Source: Eutypella sp. D-1
Taxonomy: Eukaryota > Ascomycota > Sordariomycetes > Xylariales > Diatrypaceae
NCBI GenBank assembly: GCA_023313575.1
Contig: JAJTTP010000003.1
Span: 3,100,001-3,164,000 of the forward strand
Length of the DNA: 64,000 bases
Reading direction: 5' to 3'
In this document: positions 49,441 to 61,965 of the stretch, piece by piece
How positions within the stretch are numbered: position 1 is the stretch's first letter
How the letters are laid out: each line of letters starts with the position of its first letter
Notes under the pieces: generated by a model
Databases searched by the model: none
What the model was told of the DNA's origin: nothing
What the model saw: only the letters and a program-made list of their open reading frames with translations
Program-made: the position numbers and the translations under genes

Positions 49441-52083
49441 ATGGCTCTCCGTGGTAAAGGTGGCGGCGACGTTGAAGCCAAGTTCGCTAGCGCGGCATTG
49501 GCAACGGATGCCCAGCCCTCGGGCGCCGGCAGCGTGGGTACGGGTACCGGTACAGACACCACGCCGACTCACGCGACGTCCACCGCGATCGACGTTCCGA
49601 GCGGGGCGAAGAAACGGGAGGGCGGCGGCGGCGGCGGTCTCCTCCTCGACGGCGGCGACGAGAAGTTGGCCGTCGAGGACACTGTGGAAGTGGATGCGGA
49701 CCTCGAGGCCGAGGACGACCCGGAGATCAGCCAGATCCCGCCTGAAGTGCGGCGAGTAGTTAGCTTGCACGATGACACCACACTGCCGACACTGACGTTC
49801 CGGTACTTCCTGCTGTCGGTCATATTTGTTGTCCCGGGCGCTTTCTTGTCCCAGATGAACAGCTATCGCACCACGTACGCGCCCTACTCCGTCTTCTTCG
49901 TCCAGATCGCGGCCAACTACGTCGGCCTGTGGCTTGCGCGCGTTATTCCACGTGGCTGGCGCGTCCGCGTCCCCTTCACCCGCTACTCCTTCAGCCTGAA
50001 CCCGGGACCCTGGTCCATCAAGGAGCATGTTCTGGTGACTATCACGGCGGCGTCGGGCGCGACCGGCAACCTGGCCGCGACGCCCATCTCGGTCGGGGAG
50101 CTATACTTCGGCGAGAAATTGCATCCGGCGGCCGCAATTTTCTTTATGTGGTCCATTGACGCGACGGGCTATGCCTTTGCCGCCATCGCGCGCCAGGTCC
50201 TACTTTACGAGCCCGACTACCCGTGGTTCCAGGCGCTGTGCCAAACGGCCCTTTTCGAGACGCAGAGTCGGCAGAACCGCAACCCGACCCCGACCGCCCG
50301 CAAGCAGATGCGCGTGTTTTGGCTTGTGCTCCTTGGCATCACTCTTTGGCAGTTCCTACCCGAGTACGTTTTTCCCATGCTGGGGTCCATGGCGTTCCTG
50401 TGCTGGGTAGCGCCGCACAACCCCATCGCAAACTTCGTTGGCTCTGGCCTTGGAGGCATGGGCTTCCTGAACCTGAGCTTCGACTGGGCCAACATTTCCA
50501 ACTACAATTCCGGCGTACCCCTATTTCTGAGCCCCTGGTGGTCACAGGTCGTGCTGTTCTGCTCCTTCGTCCTAAGCTGCTGGATCCTTCTGCCGGCGGC
50601 CAAGTACGGCTCGTTGGGCTCCTACGACCACTGCCTGATGACGAACCGGGCCTGCACGGCGGACGGCGAGAAGTACCCAGTGTCATCGCTGGTGACGCCG
50701 CAGAGCACCCTCAACGAGACGGCGTACGCGGAGAATGGGCCGATGTACGTAGGCACACACTACCTGTGGACCGTGTTCTTCGACTACGCCTCGTACGTGT
50801 CGGCGTACTCGTGGATCGCGTTCTTTGGGGCGTCGAGCATCCGGACAGCGTGGCGCAAGTTCCGTGCGCGCCGCGAGAGGCCCGGCCAGGGCATCAACCA
50901 CCAGTACACGGACCGTCTCAACGTGCTCATGCGGTCGTACCCGGAGGTACCACTGTGGTGGTACGCTGTGCTCTTCGCCGTCTCATTCGTCTCTATCATG
51001 ACTATCGTTGCCCTGGACTTGCTGTTCATCCCCTGGTGGACCTACTTCGTCGCCCTCGCTACGGGCGCGGTCGTCGTTATCCCACTCGGTTGGCTTTACG
51101 CCGTCAGCAACTTCCAGCTGCCCATTGGCACCTTTAACGAGCTATTGTATGGCACCATGGTGCAGAACTTGAGCCACCACAGGAACCCCATCGGGGCCAG
51201 TGTGAGTTGAATTCCATTTGTCCCCCCCACACGCTTGTGCACTTCGAGTTTGATGCGTGAACCAAAAGATCCGTGAGGCTAACTTATGATTTGCCTCTTA
51301 GGTGTACGGTTCGATTGCTGGCGACGCGTGGTACAGGGCACAGTACATGCTGCAAGATCAGAAGATCGGACACTACACGCACGTGCCGCAGCGGGCCGTC
51401 TTCTTCTCGCAGGTCTTCGGCATCACGCTCGGCGTGCCCATCAACTACGCCGCGATGCGTTGGGTGCTTGACACGAAGCGTGACTATCTGACGGGTGCCG
51501 TGGAAGACCCGGCTCACATCTGGACCGGACAGTCTCTGGCTAGCTACCTGACCATGGGCGTGCAGTACGTCCTCATCGTAAGTTCATTTTTTCCTTACCT
51601 CGGGCCCACCATCACAAATCCTTCAAGAGCAATTGGGCTAATGGGACGAATGAAAAACTATAGGGACCGACCAAACTCTTCCAGCAGGAGCAGTGGCGGG
51701 TGATCCCGTACGCATTCCTGGTGGGGGCAGCGTTGCCTGCGCTGATCTACGGACTGCACCGCGTGTTCCCGGGACGGCCCAAGTTCCGGCTGTGGAACAC
51801 GACCATCTTCTTTAGCGGGATGTCTATTTTCTACGGCAACATCTCGACGGGGTACTTCTCGCGGTTCATCGGCGGGTTCGTGGTGATGTACTGGGCATAC
51901 CGCTACCGCTACAAGGTGTGGGCCAAGTACAACTTCGTGCTCGCCGCGGCCTTCGACGCGGGCTTCAACCTCAACATGCTGCTCATTTTCCTGATCTTCG
52001 GGTCCGCCAAGGTTATCAGCATGCCTAACTGGTGGGGCAACGACGCGCAGAGCGTCGAGAAGTGCTATGCGCTTGACTCCTAG
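49441..52083 (+). CDS. Oligopeptide transporter, OPT family (818 aa, three exons)
   Basis: Proton-coupled importer of small peptides (tetra-/pentapeptides, glutathione or metal chelates in characterised members), probably at the plasma membrane. Exons are 49441-51201, 51302-51577 and 51664-52083. Both introns (100 and 86 nt) are phase 0 with GTGAGT and GTAAGT donors. The joined frame is exactly 819 codons. The start is the ATG (MALRGKGG); the frame extends upstream only through non-ATG codons. The N-terminal ~110 residues are cytosolic, Gly-rich and acidic, with DDPEISQIPPEVRRVVSLHDD just before the first helix, as usual for the family. About 14 hydrophobic segments follow. Recognisable OPT elements are SLNPGPWSIKEHVLVTI, YFGEKLHPAAAIFF, FGASSIRTAWRKFR, NELLYGTMVQNLSHHRNP, GDAWYRAQYMLQDQKIGHYTHVPQR and the C-terminal WWGND. 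Length is typical. Substrate cannot be assigned. Confidence 0.94.
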
Positions 52084-52898
52084 AAGTAGATATTTGGGCG
52101 GGCTGGAAGAGAAGAAGACATAAGATGGAGTTTAAAGTGTTGCCGGCGGGCTCAACTTCGATTCCCTATTCGAGTCAAATAGGCTAGATACTTCGAGTAG
52201 CAAGCCGCGTAGAAAAATTGATGCACACATGGACAGTTAGTCGCATGTGCTTTAACCACCAGTATATGGTTCTACATGAGTGAACTGAGAGAGTTTTAGA
52301 GGTGAGGAAACCTGGGGATGTCTGAGTGGCTTTTGGAAAGCCTCACTTATACAGATGGATATTTTACTTCCGAGTATTTTATAATCCATTAGTATTCATT
52401 AAAGCGTCATCGCAAATGCAGTGCAAGGGTTTCTCATTCGTCGAGAATTATGCAAATCGTGGAAGAATATCACCCCAAACAAGGCTTAATCATCCGCTTA
52501 ACTAAATATATTAGATGCTAAATAGATACAATCCCTCTTTACATGCAAATTAATCAGCCTTACTTATCTGGACTCAGGACAGCCAAATCAATACGTAACT
52601 AACTTCAAAGGCGCCTGAGCCCTGTAATCCTGTATCTTCCATTGTTCTCGACCTGTCCAGGTACATAATAATTCCACTTCTACCAAAACCACACCATCTG
52701 CATACCTACATACTTAGGTAGTATACATAATCTACACAATATCACCATCATCTTCTTCACAAAGAAGCCAAGTGTCCCCCCCCCTCCGCCTGCTTTCATC
52801 GACACATTCCTCCATCACCTATTAATTTAATCTGCAACTTAACAATTGCATACCGCATACCTCCGATAAAAAAGTTTACAGTTAACGGCCCGTCAATA
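52084..52898. other. Spacer between OPT gene and SAR1
   Basis: OPT 3' UTR followed by a relatively A/T-rich SAR1 promoter/leader. It contains a CTACATACTTAGGTAG-like dyad near 52710 and a short C run near 52776. No ORF is supported. Confidence 0.6.
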
Positions 52899-53893
<995 letters not shown>

Positions 53894-56060
53894 GCCACCA
53901 AGGGGGGGAAACAGTCGAGGAAACATCACGCCGTTACGTCGTCAAGCCGAGCGGGTGATGTTAAACAAAGAGGACGAGAGGAAACCCGGAGTTTATTTAT
54001 GGCAGCCTTTTCATCAAACACTACATGACGTCGATCTTTCCATCGGGGTTATACAAAGGGGGCGTCCAATGGTTTTTTTACTGCTAGAGCGAGAGAGAGA
54101 GACAGACAGACAGACGTGGCGATCGCATTCACCTTACCCGCCTCCCCCCTTGCCGCCGGCATTACTCGTCTCGTCTCTTGCCTTTCGTTAGTTAGTTCAT
54201 AAGAAAGGGGGTAGGGGTAGGAGATGGCGCGGGCTTCCTACAGCCGCAATCTTCCTCTTTGCCTGGCACGCAGAATTTCGCCGTAGTTGAAAGAAGAAAA
54301 AAAAAGCAACTTTGACGAAGGAAACATATAACGAGCCCCGCGGAGGATAGCCGATGACATCTGAATGTATTAGACATAGATAGTATGTAATGCGTTTGTG
54401 TTTTATGTGCAACTTGAGCAACTTTTGATATACATGTGATAGGTGGTTTGCCATGGTTAGCAAGTCTTGACATGTTCCTACAAAGGGAGAGGTAGTGAGG
54501 ATGTTGTATGGATGTTATATCCGCGTTTATATATATATATATATATTATACACTTGAATCCTGCATAACTATTTACTCACATAGGATACGATGACTAGCC
54601 ATCTCATCGTGTTACAACCATTTATGTATAGGTGATTTAGTTCAGGGAATGCCACTATCACCAACTCGATTGCTAGAGTAATCAAACACATAAAAATTTT
54701 AATATTGGAAAGCAGTCATATTAACATATGAATCCAGCATTCGCCACCACAATTTGAACAATTGCATATCGTGAGCTTTCTTATTTGGCATTATTTTTTT
54801 CGGAGCGGTCGTGGAACATTCCAGTCACCCGGGATCGGCTTTGTCTTTGTCTGGAACCTATGTATTTGCCCACCTCTCTTCCAATGGTTGGGAATGGGAT
54901 TGATTTCTTTCTGCTACTCCGCGCCATAGCACGGATACAGTAATCAACATGGTTGAAGGTAACTGGGGCTTCGTAACTTCTAATAAACTTTGCCCCCAAC
55001 AACATTTCCGAATTGTCCAGATTGTCCTAGATTATGTGGCTGGTGCACGCGACCCCTGGACTTGGCAGCGTCGAAAATAAAGCGGATGGATCTAGATGTG
55101 ACTTATTTGGCAACGCCTTTTTTAAAGTATACCTGCACCCAAAAAGATAGGACTAATGACAATTAAAAGGTAATAGATATATAGAAAAATAAGCAAAGAA
55201 TTTATTTATCACATCAATTTGTAATATTTTTTCTGTGTTCGATTTGTTTCGATTATTTGAACTGGTTATACGTGATATGAGTAAATTTAAGAACCGTCCG
55301 GTTTCCAACCGACTCGTACAGCTGGATCAGGATATCAGACTAACTAAATACAAAGTACATAATGTATGTACCTTAGAGTTCATTCGGGCGTACGAATGTG
55401 CAGGTGGTCTTTAGGTTGCATCTGTAAGTGCGGAGGGTAAAACTACCTCCCCTAAAGTATGTATGTACCTACCTAAGGTAGTCCGTCCCGACGGCCAATC
55501 TCGCCCGGTCCAGTCCAATCAGGTCCTACGAAATACTACTAGTTGACTGCTCTCGAGGAGGTCCGGTCCTGTCCCCTTTCCACCTTCCGCCAATACTTCT
55601 ATCCCACTCATATCGACGTCATTCTATCTCGTGAGGGTCTCTCGATCACTTTGATCACTTTGATCGCTTTGTACTCTTTTAGGTCATCATTTTAGAAGTA
55701 GCGAGGCAGTTAATTAGAACTGGCCTTGCAATTATCCATATAATCCATTCATTATAACCATTATAACCATTATAATCCTAGGGACCTAATTTACCCTCAA
55801 AGTGCTTATGATCGATCATCTGCTCATCACCTTTCTCGGCCTTCACACATCACACATTAAAGATCACACGCTCATTCCGCGATTTTCGTTTTCCCGTCTC
55901 CCCGTTTCCACCCCGTAACCCCGAATTCATACCTATGACCATTGACCATAGTAATCGTGAACCGAACGGAATTAAGGCAGAATCAAACTGAATTGGATTG
56001 GATATTCATCTCCCTATCTCTACATCATGTTAACAAGAATACCACGAATACCCATCCAGA
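53894..56060. other. Intergenic region, A/T-rich in the centre
   Basis: SAR1 3' UTR, then a clearly A/T-rich block (about 54480-55330) containing a TA dinucleotide run (54528-54546). After that comes the promoter/leader of the lipase gene, with repeated ATTATAACC-type units near 55740-55785 and TTTGATC repeats near 55650-55665. No gene is supported on either strand. Confidence 0.6.
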
Positions 56061-58565
56061 ATGGCAGCTGAACCTCCCCGACGTCGTGTCGCCTTTCTAG
56101 ACCACCGACAAAATCACCATAATTATGGCTTCCCTCCTGAAGCCTTCGACTATACCACCTTGCCCGATTTTGACCACGATTTCCTACCACCCGAGGATCT
56201 CGCCGCTTTCGCTCAAGCTCTCAGTGCCCCCGACCCCATCCAGTCACCCCAGTCACCCACCGCCGACGATGTGTCCTCGCCTCGCAGCTTCGGCCCACGG
56301 AGTCCATACAGCGTTGACGTCACCAAGAGGCCGAGCTCAGTTTACTCCCTAGACAACACGAATCAATATGACCATGCCACCGGCGACCATGACATACGCC
56401 GTAATAGCATGTTCATATCCGCCCAGAACGACTGGGCCCCCGTTAACCAGAAGATTTCCAAGAATGGCCGACGGCGGAAGAGGAAGCGCATCGTCGCAGG
56501 CCGTCGCACCGTAGATGAGACCCGTGAGGGCTATCTATATGGCCTGCTCAAGTGGCCTTTTCTCTTATTTGTTTGCACCTGGATCGTCGGACTAGCCCTG
56601 ACCTACGTCCTTACCCGGCTTTACATCTTCCTGTATGAGCACTTCATCGCCTGGCGCGGCCGGCGGGAGAGATTGCGCCGAAACATGCGCGCTACGAGCA
56701 GCTACCGGGATTGGGTCAAAGCTGCGCGCGAGTTAGATCAGTTTCTTGGCAATGAGCAGTGGAAGGAGGAAAACGAATTCGCCTACTACGACTCGAAGAC
56801 CGTGCGCCGCGTTTGGCATCAGATCCGCGAGTGCCGGAAGGTCGCCGAGGCGTACGAGGCGAAGGACGCAGGCGCCCCCGGCTACGAGAACCGAGAAGTG
56901 CCAGAGGCCGATGGAAAGAAGGCCGCTGAGGGTCTCAAGGGCCTTATCGAGGCTTGCGTAAAGAATAATTTCGTCGGTGTCGAGAACCCGAGACTATACA
57001 GCCAGACGTATTATGGCACGAAGAACCTAGTTCAGAACTTCATCGACGAAGGTAAGCCCGTACCAATTTCTCTACAGTCGCTACCGTTTCTAATGCTAAT
57101 CCTGAGCGCAGTCGAGAAGAGCGTCCGTTTTCTAGTTCATACGGAACAGTTCTCTATAGAAGAGAAGCGTACTCTATTCAAAGGACTGCACGCGAATTTT
57201 GGGCGCAGTGCGCTCTGCCTGTCTGGGGGCGCTACGCTCGCATACTACCATTTCGGAGTAATAAAGGCTCTGCTCGAGGCAGATCTAGTACCGGACATCA
57301 TTACGGGCACGAGCGGCGGTGCCTTGATAGCCGCCCTCGTCGCCACGCGCACGAATGACGAGCTGAAACAGCTCTTAATACCAGCATTGGCGCACAAGAT
57401 CAAGCCATGTTCCGAGCCCATCACGACGTGGTTCCCAAGGTGGTGGAAGACGGGCGCGAGGTTTGATTCCCTTGCTTGGGCGCGCCAGTGCTCATGGTGG
57501 TCTCGCGGCTCAATGACGTTCCGGGAAGCATACGAACGCACGGGTCGTATTCTGAACGTCTCGTGCGTGCCTGCCGATCCTCATTCACCCACCATCCTCT
57601 GCAACTACCTTACGAGCCCAGACTGTGTTATATGGTCTGCCGTTATTGCGTCGGCCGCCGTCCCCGGCATTCTGAACCCGGTGGTGCTCATGATGAAGAA
57701 TCGGGACGGGTCCCTGTCTCCTTACTCCTTCGGCCACAAGTGGAAGGATGGCAGCTTGCGTACGGACATCCCGATTCGAGCGCTGAATCTGCACTTCAAC
57801 GTCAACTTTACCATCGTCAGCCAGGTGAACCCACACATCTCACTGTTCTTCTTCTCGTCACGCGGCACGGTGGGGTCGCCGGTTACGCACCGGCGGGGCC
57901 GGGGCTGGCGCGGCGGATTCCTGGGCTCGGCGACGGAGCAGTACATCAAGCTGGACTTGACTAAGTGGCTCAAGGTGCTCAAGCATCTCGAGCTCCTGCC
58001 GCGGCCGCTGGGCCAGGACTGGTCGCAGCTCTGGCTGCAGCAGTTCGGCGGCACCGTGACCATCTGGCCGCAGGGTCGCCTCAGCGACCTCATCCACATC
58101 CTCTCGGACCCGGACATGCCCCGCCTCGCGCGCATGATCCACGAGGGCCAGCAGAGCGCGTTCCCGAAGCTCAAGTTCGTCTCCAACCGCCTCAAGGTCG
58201 AGCGCCTCATCGAGCAGGGCCGCCGCGCCACCCTCGTCCCCGGCGTCCGCCGGGGCTCTATCGAGACTATTATCGACGAGGCCGACCTCCGCAAGCTCCT
58301 CCGCGGCCCCGGCTCCTCGGTGACCGACGAGGAGACCACCGAGGGCGAGGTCAACAGCGACGGCGACGGCGAGGCCTACGGGGGTGAGGAGGCATTGGGG
58401 ATCGACAATGAGAATGTGATCGTCGATGACGACGACGATGCCGGCATCGAGAACGGGGTCTTCGAGGATGCGGTAGATGGTGACGGGGGCGGGAGCGGAG
58501 GTATTGGACTTGGCCTCGGCGTCAGCAATGCTGCCGCGGACGATTACACGGACAGGAAGGACTAG
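56061..58565 (+). CDS. Patatin-like triacylglycerol lipase, Tgl3/4/5 type (814 aa after splicing)
   Basis: A lipid-droplet triacylglycerol lipase or acylhydrolase by family. Exon 1 is 56061-57051 and exon 2 is 57112-58565. The 60-nt intron (57052-57111; donor GTAAGC, branch TGCTAAT, acceptor GCAG) is a multiple of three without a stop, so the unspliced frame also reads through. Splicing restores NFIDEVEKSVRFL, the expected family sequence. The N-terminus is polar with an RRRKRKR basic patch. A hydrophobic segment (about 165-190, FLLFVCTWIVGLALTYVL) precedes a charged helix region. The patatin domain has the GGATLAYYHFGVIKALL oxyanion loop, the nucleophile elbow GTSGG (Ser398 spliced, 418 unspliced) and the catalytic Asp in KDGSLRTDIP (Asp543 spliced). 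The C-terminus is acidic and Gly-rich. Both dyad residues are intact. Exact Tgl paralogue not assignable. Confidence 0.93.
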   Translation: MAAEPPRRRVAFLDHRQNHHNYGFPPEAFDYTTLPDFDHDFLPPEDLAAFAQALSAPDPIQSPQSPTADDVSSPRSFGPRSPYSVDVTKRPSSVYSLDNTNQYDHATGDHDIRRNSMFISAQNDWAPVNQKISKNGRRRKRKRIVAGRRTVDETREGYLYGLLKWPFLLFVCTWIVGLALTYVLTRLYIFLYEHFIAWRGRRERLRRNMRATSSYRDWVKAARELDQFLGNEQWKEENEFAYYDSKTVRRVWHQIRECRKVAEAYEAKDAGAPGYENREVPEADGKKAAEGLKGLIEACVKNNFVGVENPRLYSQTYYGTKNLVQNFIDEGKPVPISLQSLPFLMLILSAVEKSVRFLVHTEQFSIEEKRTLFKGLHANFGRSALCLSGGATLAYYHFGVIKALLEADLVPDIITGTSGGALIAALVATRTNDELKQLLIPALAHKIKPCSEPITTWFPRWWKTGARFDSLAWARQCSWWSRGSMTFREAYERTGRILNVSCVPADPHSPTILCNYLTSPDCVIWSAVIASAAVPGILNPVVLMMKNRDGSLSPYSFGHKWKDGSLRTDIPIRALNLHFNVNFTIVSQVNPHISLFFFSSRGTVGSPVTHRRGRGWRGGFLGSATEQYIKLDLTKWLKVLKHLELLPRPLGQDWSQLWLQQFGGTVTIWPQGRLSDLIHILSDPDMPRLARMIHEGQQSAFPKLKFVSNRLKVERLIEQGRRATLVPGVRRGSIETIIDEADLRKLLRGPGSSVTDEETTEGEVNSDGDGEAYGGEEALGIDNENVIVDDDDDAGIENGVFEDAVDGDGGGSGGIGLGLGVSNAAADDYTDRKD
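57052..57111 (+). other. In-frame 60-nt intron inside the lipase gene
   Basis: GTAAGC donor, TAATGCTAAT branch region 14 nt before the acceptor, GCGCAG acceptor. Length is divisible by three and there is no stop, so conceptual translation without splicing inserts 20 mostly hydrophobic residues (including LQSLPFLMLILSA) into an otherwise conserved helix. Confidence 0.85.
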
Positions 58566-61193
58566 GCGTCCGGTTCCGAGTTTCGCGAATTAAAATATTA
58601 ATCGGACTTGTCTACACAACTGGCAGTTGACAGGCGGGCACACAGGAAGGAAATTTATCGGTGGGAATAGGACTGGACTGGAGGCATAACTCAACTGAGA
58701 GGTTGGGATTCGTTAACTTTAGTGGGCTTTAAGGAGTTTTCTTTTCTTTTTTTTTATCTTTCGGGGGAAACTGCTCAAGTGCAGTCAGCATAGCCGGGGC
58801 CGTTGGATTCTTAGAAAACCCAGATTTCCCTTTCGTCGTCGTCACACAAGTGGAAGTGGAAGTGGAAGTGAAAGTGTATATAGATAGAGATAATCGTTTA
58901 TAGCATGCGTGTATTAATAGACAAGACAAGACAAGACAAAAGATGCCGGCCTCTCGCGTTCGCATCCATCCGTACACATCGGTCCATTACTATATACGTT
59001 ACTTCACTTCATACATACATGCACGAGCCTTGCTTGGGTTGGCTAAGTATGGTATGGTATAGAGGTAGCTGTGATGTCTTTGTTATAACGACGGGTCCGT
59101 AGCCTACTCGTATTGCCCGTCCATCTATCTATCGCTGGCGTTCTTGACTCCCGACTCGGTCGACGGCGCGCCTCGCTTATGTATGATTGCCATTCTCCCT
59201 GCCGGCTGCTCCCGAAGGCCACACATACCCTTGGTGGCGCGAAATGTATGTATGTATTGTGTATCCATAGTCAGTTCGGTACTACATATCTCCCACAACC
59301 GCCGGCAGTTTGTAACGAACCTACTATATTCCATACAGGCAGGCAATACACCGCCGCAGAACCTATACGGCGAGTCCGTGACACGGGTGTTTCTTTAATA
59401 TATATATATACCTGTGGATGTGGACGTGGGTGTGGCCCGCAATCCGTTGTCAGACATAGGCCGCGGGATACACTATCTCCCGAATCAACGTTCCCACGTC
59501 GCACCGGTTGTTGCCTTTCCAAATTCCTACATTGTGCGGGTGTATGGTATGCGAACCCTGTCCCCCGTCTCGCTTGCCTACCTGCTACATAGTTGGGAAT
59601 GGCATCGGTTCTCTTTGATCCCGGGGGAAAACTTTACCATGCATGTAGTAGTGTATGTGATCGAGACACGTTCTGGCTGGGTATATTTATTGAGGCTAGA
59701 TCTGGCACTCAGATAGATAGATATATTCGCTTACGTCCCTACGTGCATGCCTAAGTGCATGGGAATAATTCTTCATGACGTGGTACGACAGGACCCGTCG
59801 CCTCCTCCCCCCCCCCCCCCCCCCCCCCTTACCTCGCTCGTACCCATCGCATCACATTTATTATGACGGAAGCACAGAAAATCACAAAGTGGTACAGCGG
59901 GTGCAAGTTTAGCTAGCTACGTATGTTGTTGCGTGTGCGAGCTTACATACCTACTAACTACCTACGCGGATGTGGCGCGGGGAGTCGGTCTCCTAACTTT
60001 CCCCCCCACAACCTGAGGTAAGAAATGAGAGAGAGGGGCCCCCGTTTGGGGTGGCGGGCGTTATTTATTTCTTGATCCTTGACTTTCGCCGGTGTGTAGA
60101 CCAGCAACTTCGCAAATCGGGTACCTGCCTGCTTCTTTTGACTTTAGCTGTGTGTTCCCGAGACCACGTCTTCTTTTTCTTCTCTTTTTTGTTTCATCTA
60201 CCTATTTCCTTGCCTTCACTGGCTTTCCACTGGTACGCGGAGAGATGCCGCAGAATATTTCTCGACGATCCACGTATGCACGTAGGGTACGGCGGACTTC
60301 ATAGATTCTTTATCGTTTTCGATAGGTCGGGTTTTATCTCGATCGATCGAGACTTGCTCCCTGGGAAACGGAACGGAACGGAAGAAAGCGGTCTCGGGAG
60401 GAAGGGGGCGAGGTAAGAAGGCTGGACGGGGGGCCACACGGATACGTGCGGGCATCCGTCCTTTCTTCCTCACCCATACGTACCTCGCACGCACGGGCAG
60501 AAAATTTTCCCTTAGATACCTATCCAGGAAAGCCCGGGGGAGTGCTCAGACCCTAACTTACGGCAGGCAGGTGCGCGGATAACTAAGCCGTCCGTAAGGT
60601 AAAAAGCCCCCCAGCTGGTTTGGCCCGCCTGGCCATCTGGAAAGGGAAACCGCATCGCGATCTATGACCACAAACTTCCCGCTCGCGGCTTACCCGGTCT
60701 GCCCGGTGCACCCGCCAAAACAAAAACCCTTGGTATGGGGACAAAGCGGACGGGGAAGGCATGCCCCGGGAATTGCAAACAGGCTGGCATGGCGTTCATC
60801 AGATCACTCGATGTGTACGCCCGCGGACCGGGAAAAGATCTCACAGGTGTTACGTAGCAGATGCGATGTGATATAGTCCGTCTCTCGGCTGGTCTGGTGA
60901 GAGGTAGGCAGGTAGGCAGATGAGCGCCCTGGACCTTGTTCGCCTGGAATGGGTTTTCTTCTTCTTTGGACTTGTATACCAGCGAGAGGAAGGTAACTAA
61001 CCTCGACCATTCTTCACTTCGTATCTCTCTACCCACGTCCTGGTATCCCTATAAGCTGATCTTACTGTGTCCTTTTTTAAAATATAAGATAACGCTCATA
61101 GACCCGCCCTTCGCACATCACTTACTAGTTACTCTGGGCCGACTTCCTATTCACTTGACCAAAAACCCCTAAGAGACAGGAGAGACAGACAAT
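58566..61193. other. Intergenic region between lipase and dioxygenase genes
   Basis: No gene supported. It contains a GGAAGT/GTGGAA repeat (58850-58875), an ACAAG repeat (58921-58938), a TA run (59396-59411), the longest homopolymer in the window (22 C, 59807-59828) and CT-rich stretches. The last few hundred bases are presumably the dioxygenase promoter. Confidence 0.6.
59807..59828. repeat. 22-nt C homopolymer
   Basis: Uninterrupted run of 22 C in noncoding DNA (G-run on the minus strand). The true length is uncertain because of polymerase slippage. Confidence 0.9.
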
Positions 61194-61932
61194 ATGAACA
61201 CCGAGTTTCTACCTCTCTCACCGGAGCACCAGCACAGCTCGCATGCCGTCCCGCGGGGGGCGCGGGAAGCGATCCCTAACAGCACCGACAAGAATGGCAC
61301 CGACCTCGCCGCTGGCACCTCTTTAGATAACAACAGTGACCCAGAACGAGGATATGGCCCATCTGATGAGCAGGAGCGAGGGCCGGGACCAAGGCCGGCA
61401 TACGATCCGCACTTCACGGACCGCGTGATCGCGGCCACGGGCGCCGGCGCGCACCCCCGGCTCGCGCGCGTGATGCCGAGCCTCGTGCGCCACCTGCATG
61501 ACTTCGCGCGCGAGGTCGGGCTCACCGTCGAGGAGTGGACGGCTGGCGTCGAGATGGTACGTGTGGTTTGGTTTTTGTTTTCCGGCTTCTTATCCTTTTC
61601 CCCGAACCCCTGGTTATCTTAGGCTCGTGTCATCACCGGCCTGAATCTGACCTCTATTACCCCCTGCTCTACCCTGATATGTATGCCCCTGAGGATAATG
61701 GGCCTGTTTATATTATCCTTGTTATGGAAAGGGATAGGAGGCTGTGTGATGGCTAATTAGGACGGGAGGGAATCGACAAACCGACCCCCTTAATATCAGA
61801 AGCTAACCATCGCACCTAGATCAGCGAGGCCGGCCGCATGTCCGACGCTAAGCGTAATGAGACGGGCCTCCTGTGCGACGTTCTAGGGTTGGAATCGTTG
61901 GTCGACGAGATCACGACCCTGAAACAACAACA

Positions 61933-61965
<33 letters not shown>

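Noticed and set aside
49405..51137. Long antisense and alternate-frame ORFs inside the OPT gene (e.g. minus 49405-50028, plus 50223-51137)
   Set aside because: Shadow frames of a GC3-rich coding region. The OPT frame has full family motifs and the shadows have none.
57722..58387. Antisense 210-codon ORF and plus-strand Pro/Arg-rich ORF over the lipase 3' half
   Set aside because: Both are out-of-frame readings of the GC-rich lipase exon, which has intact catalytic motifs.
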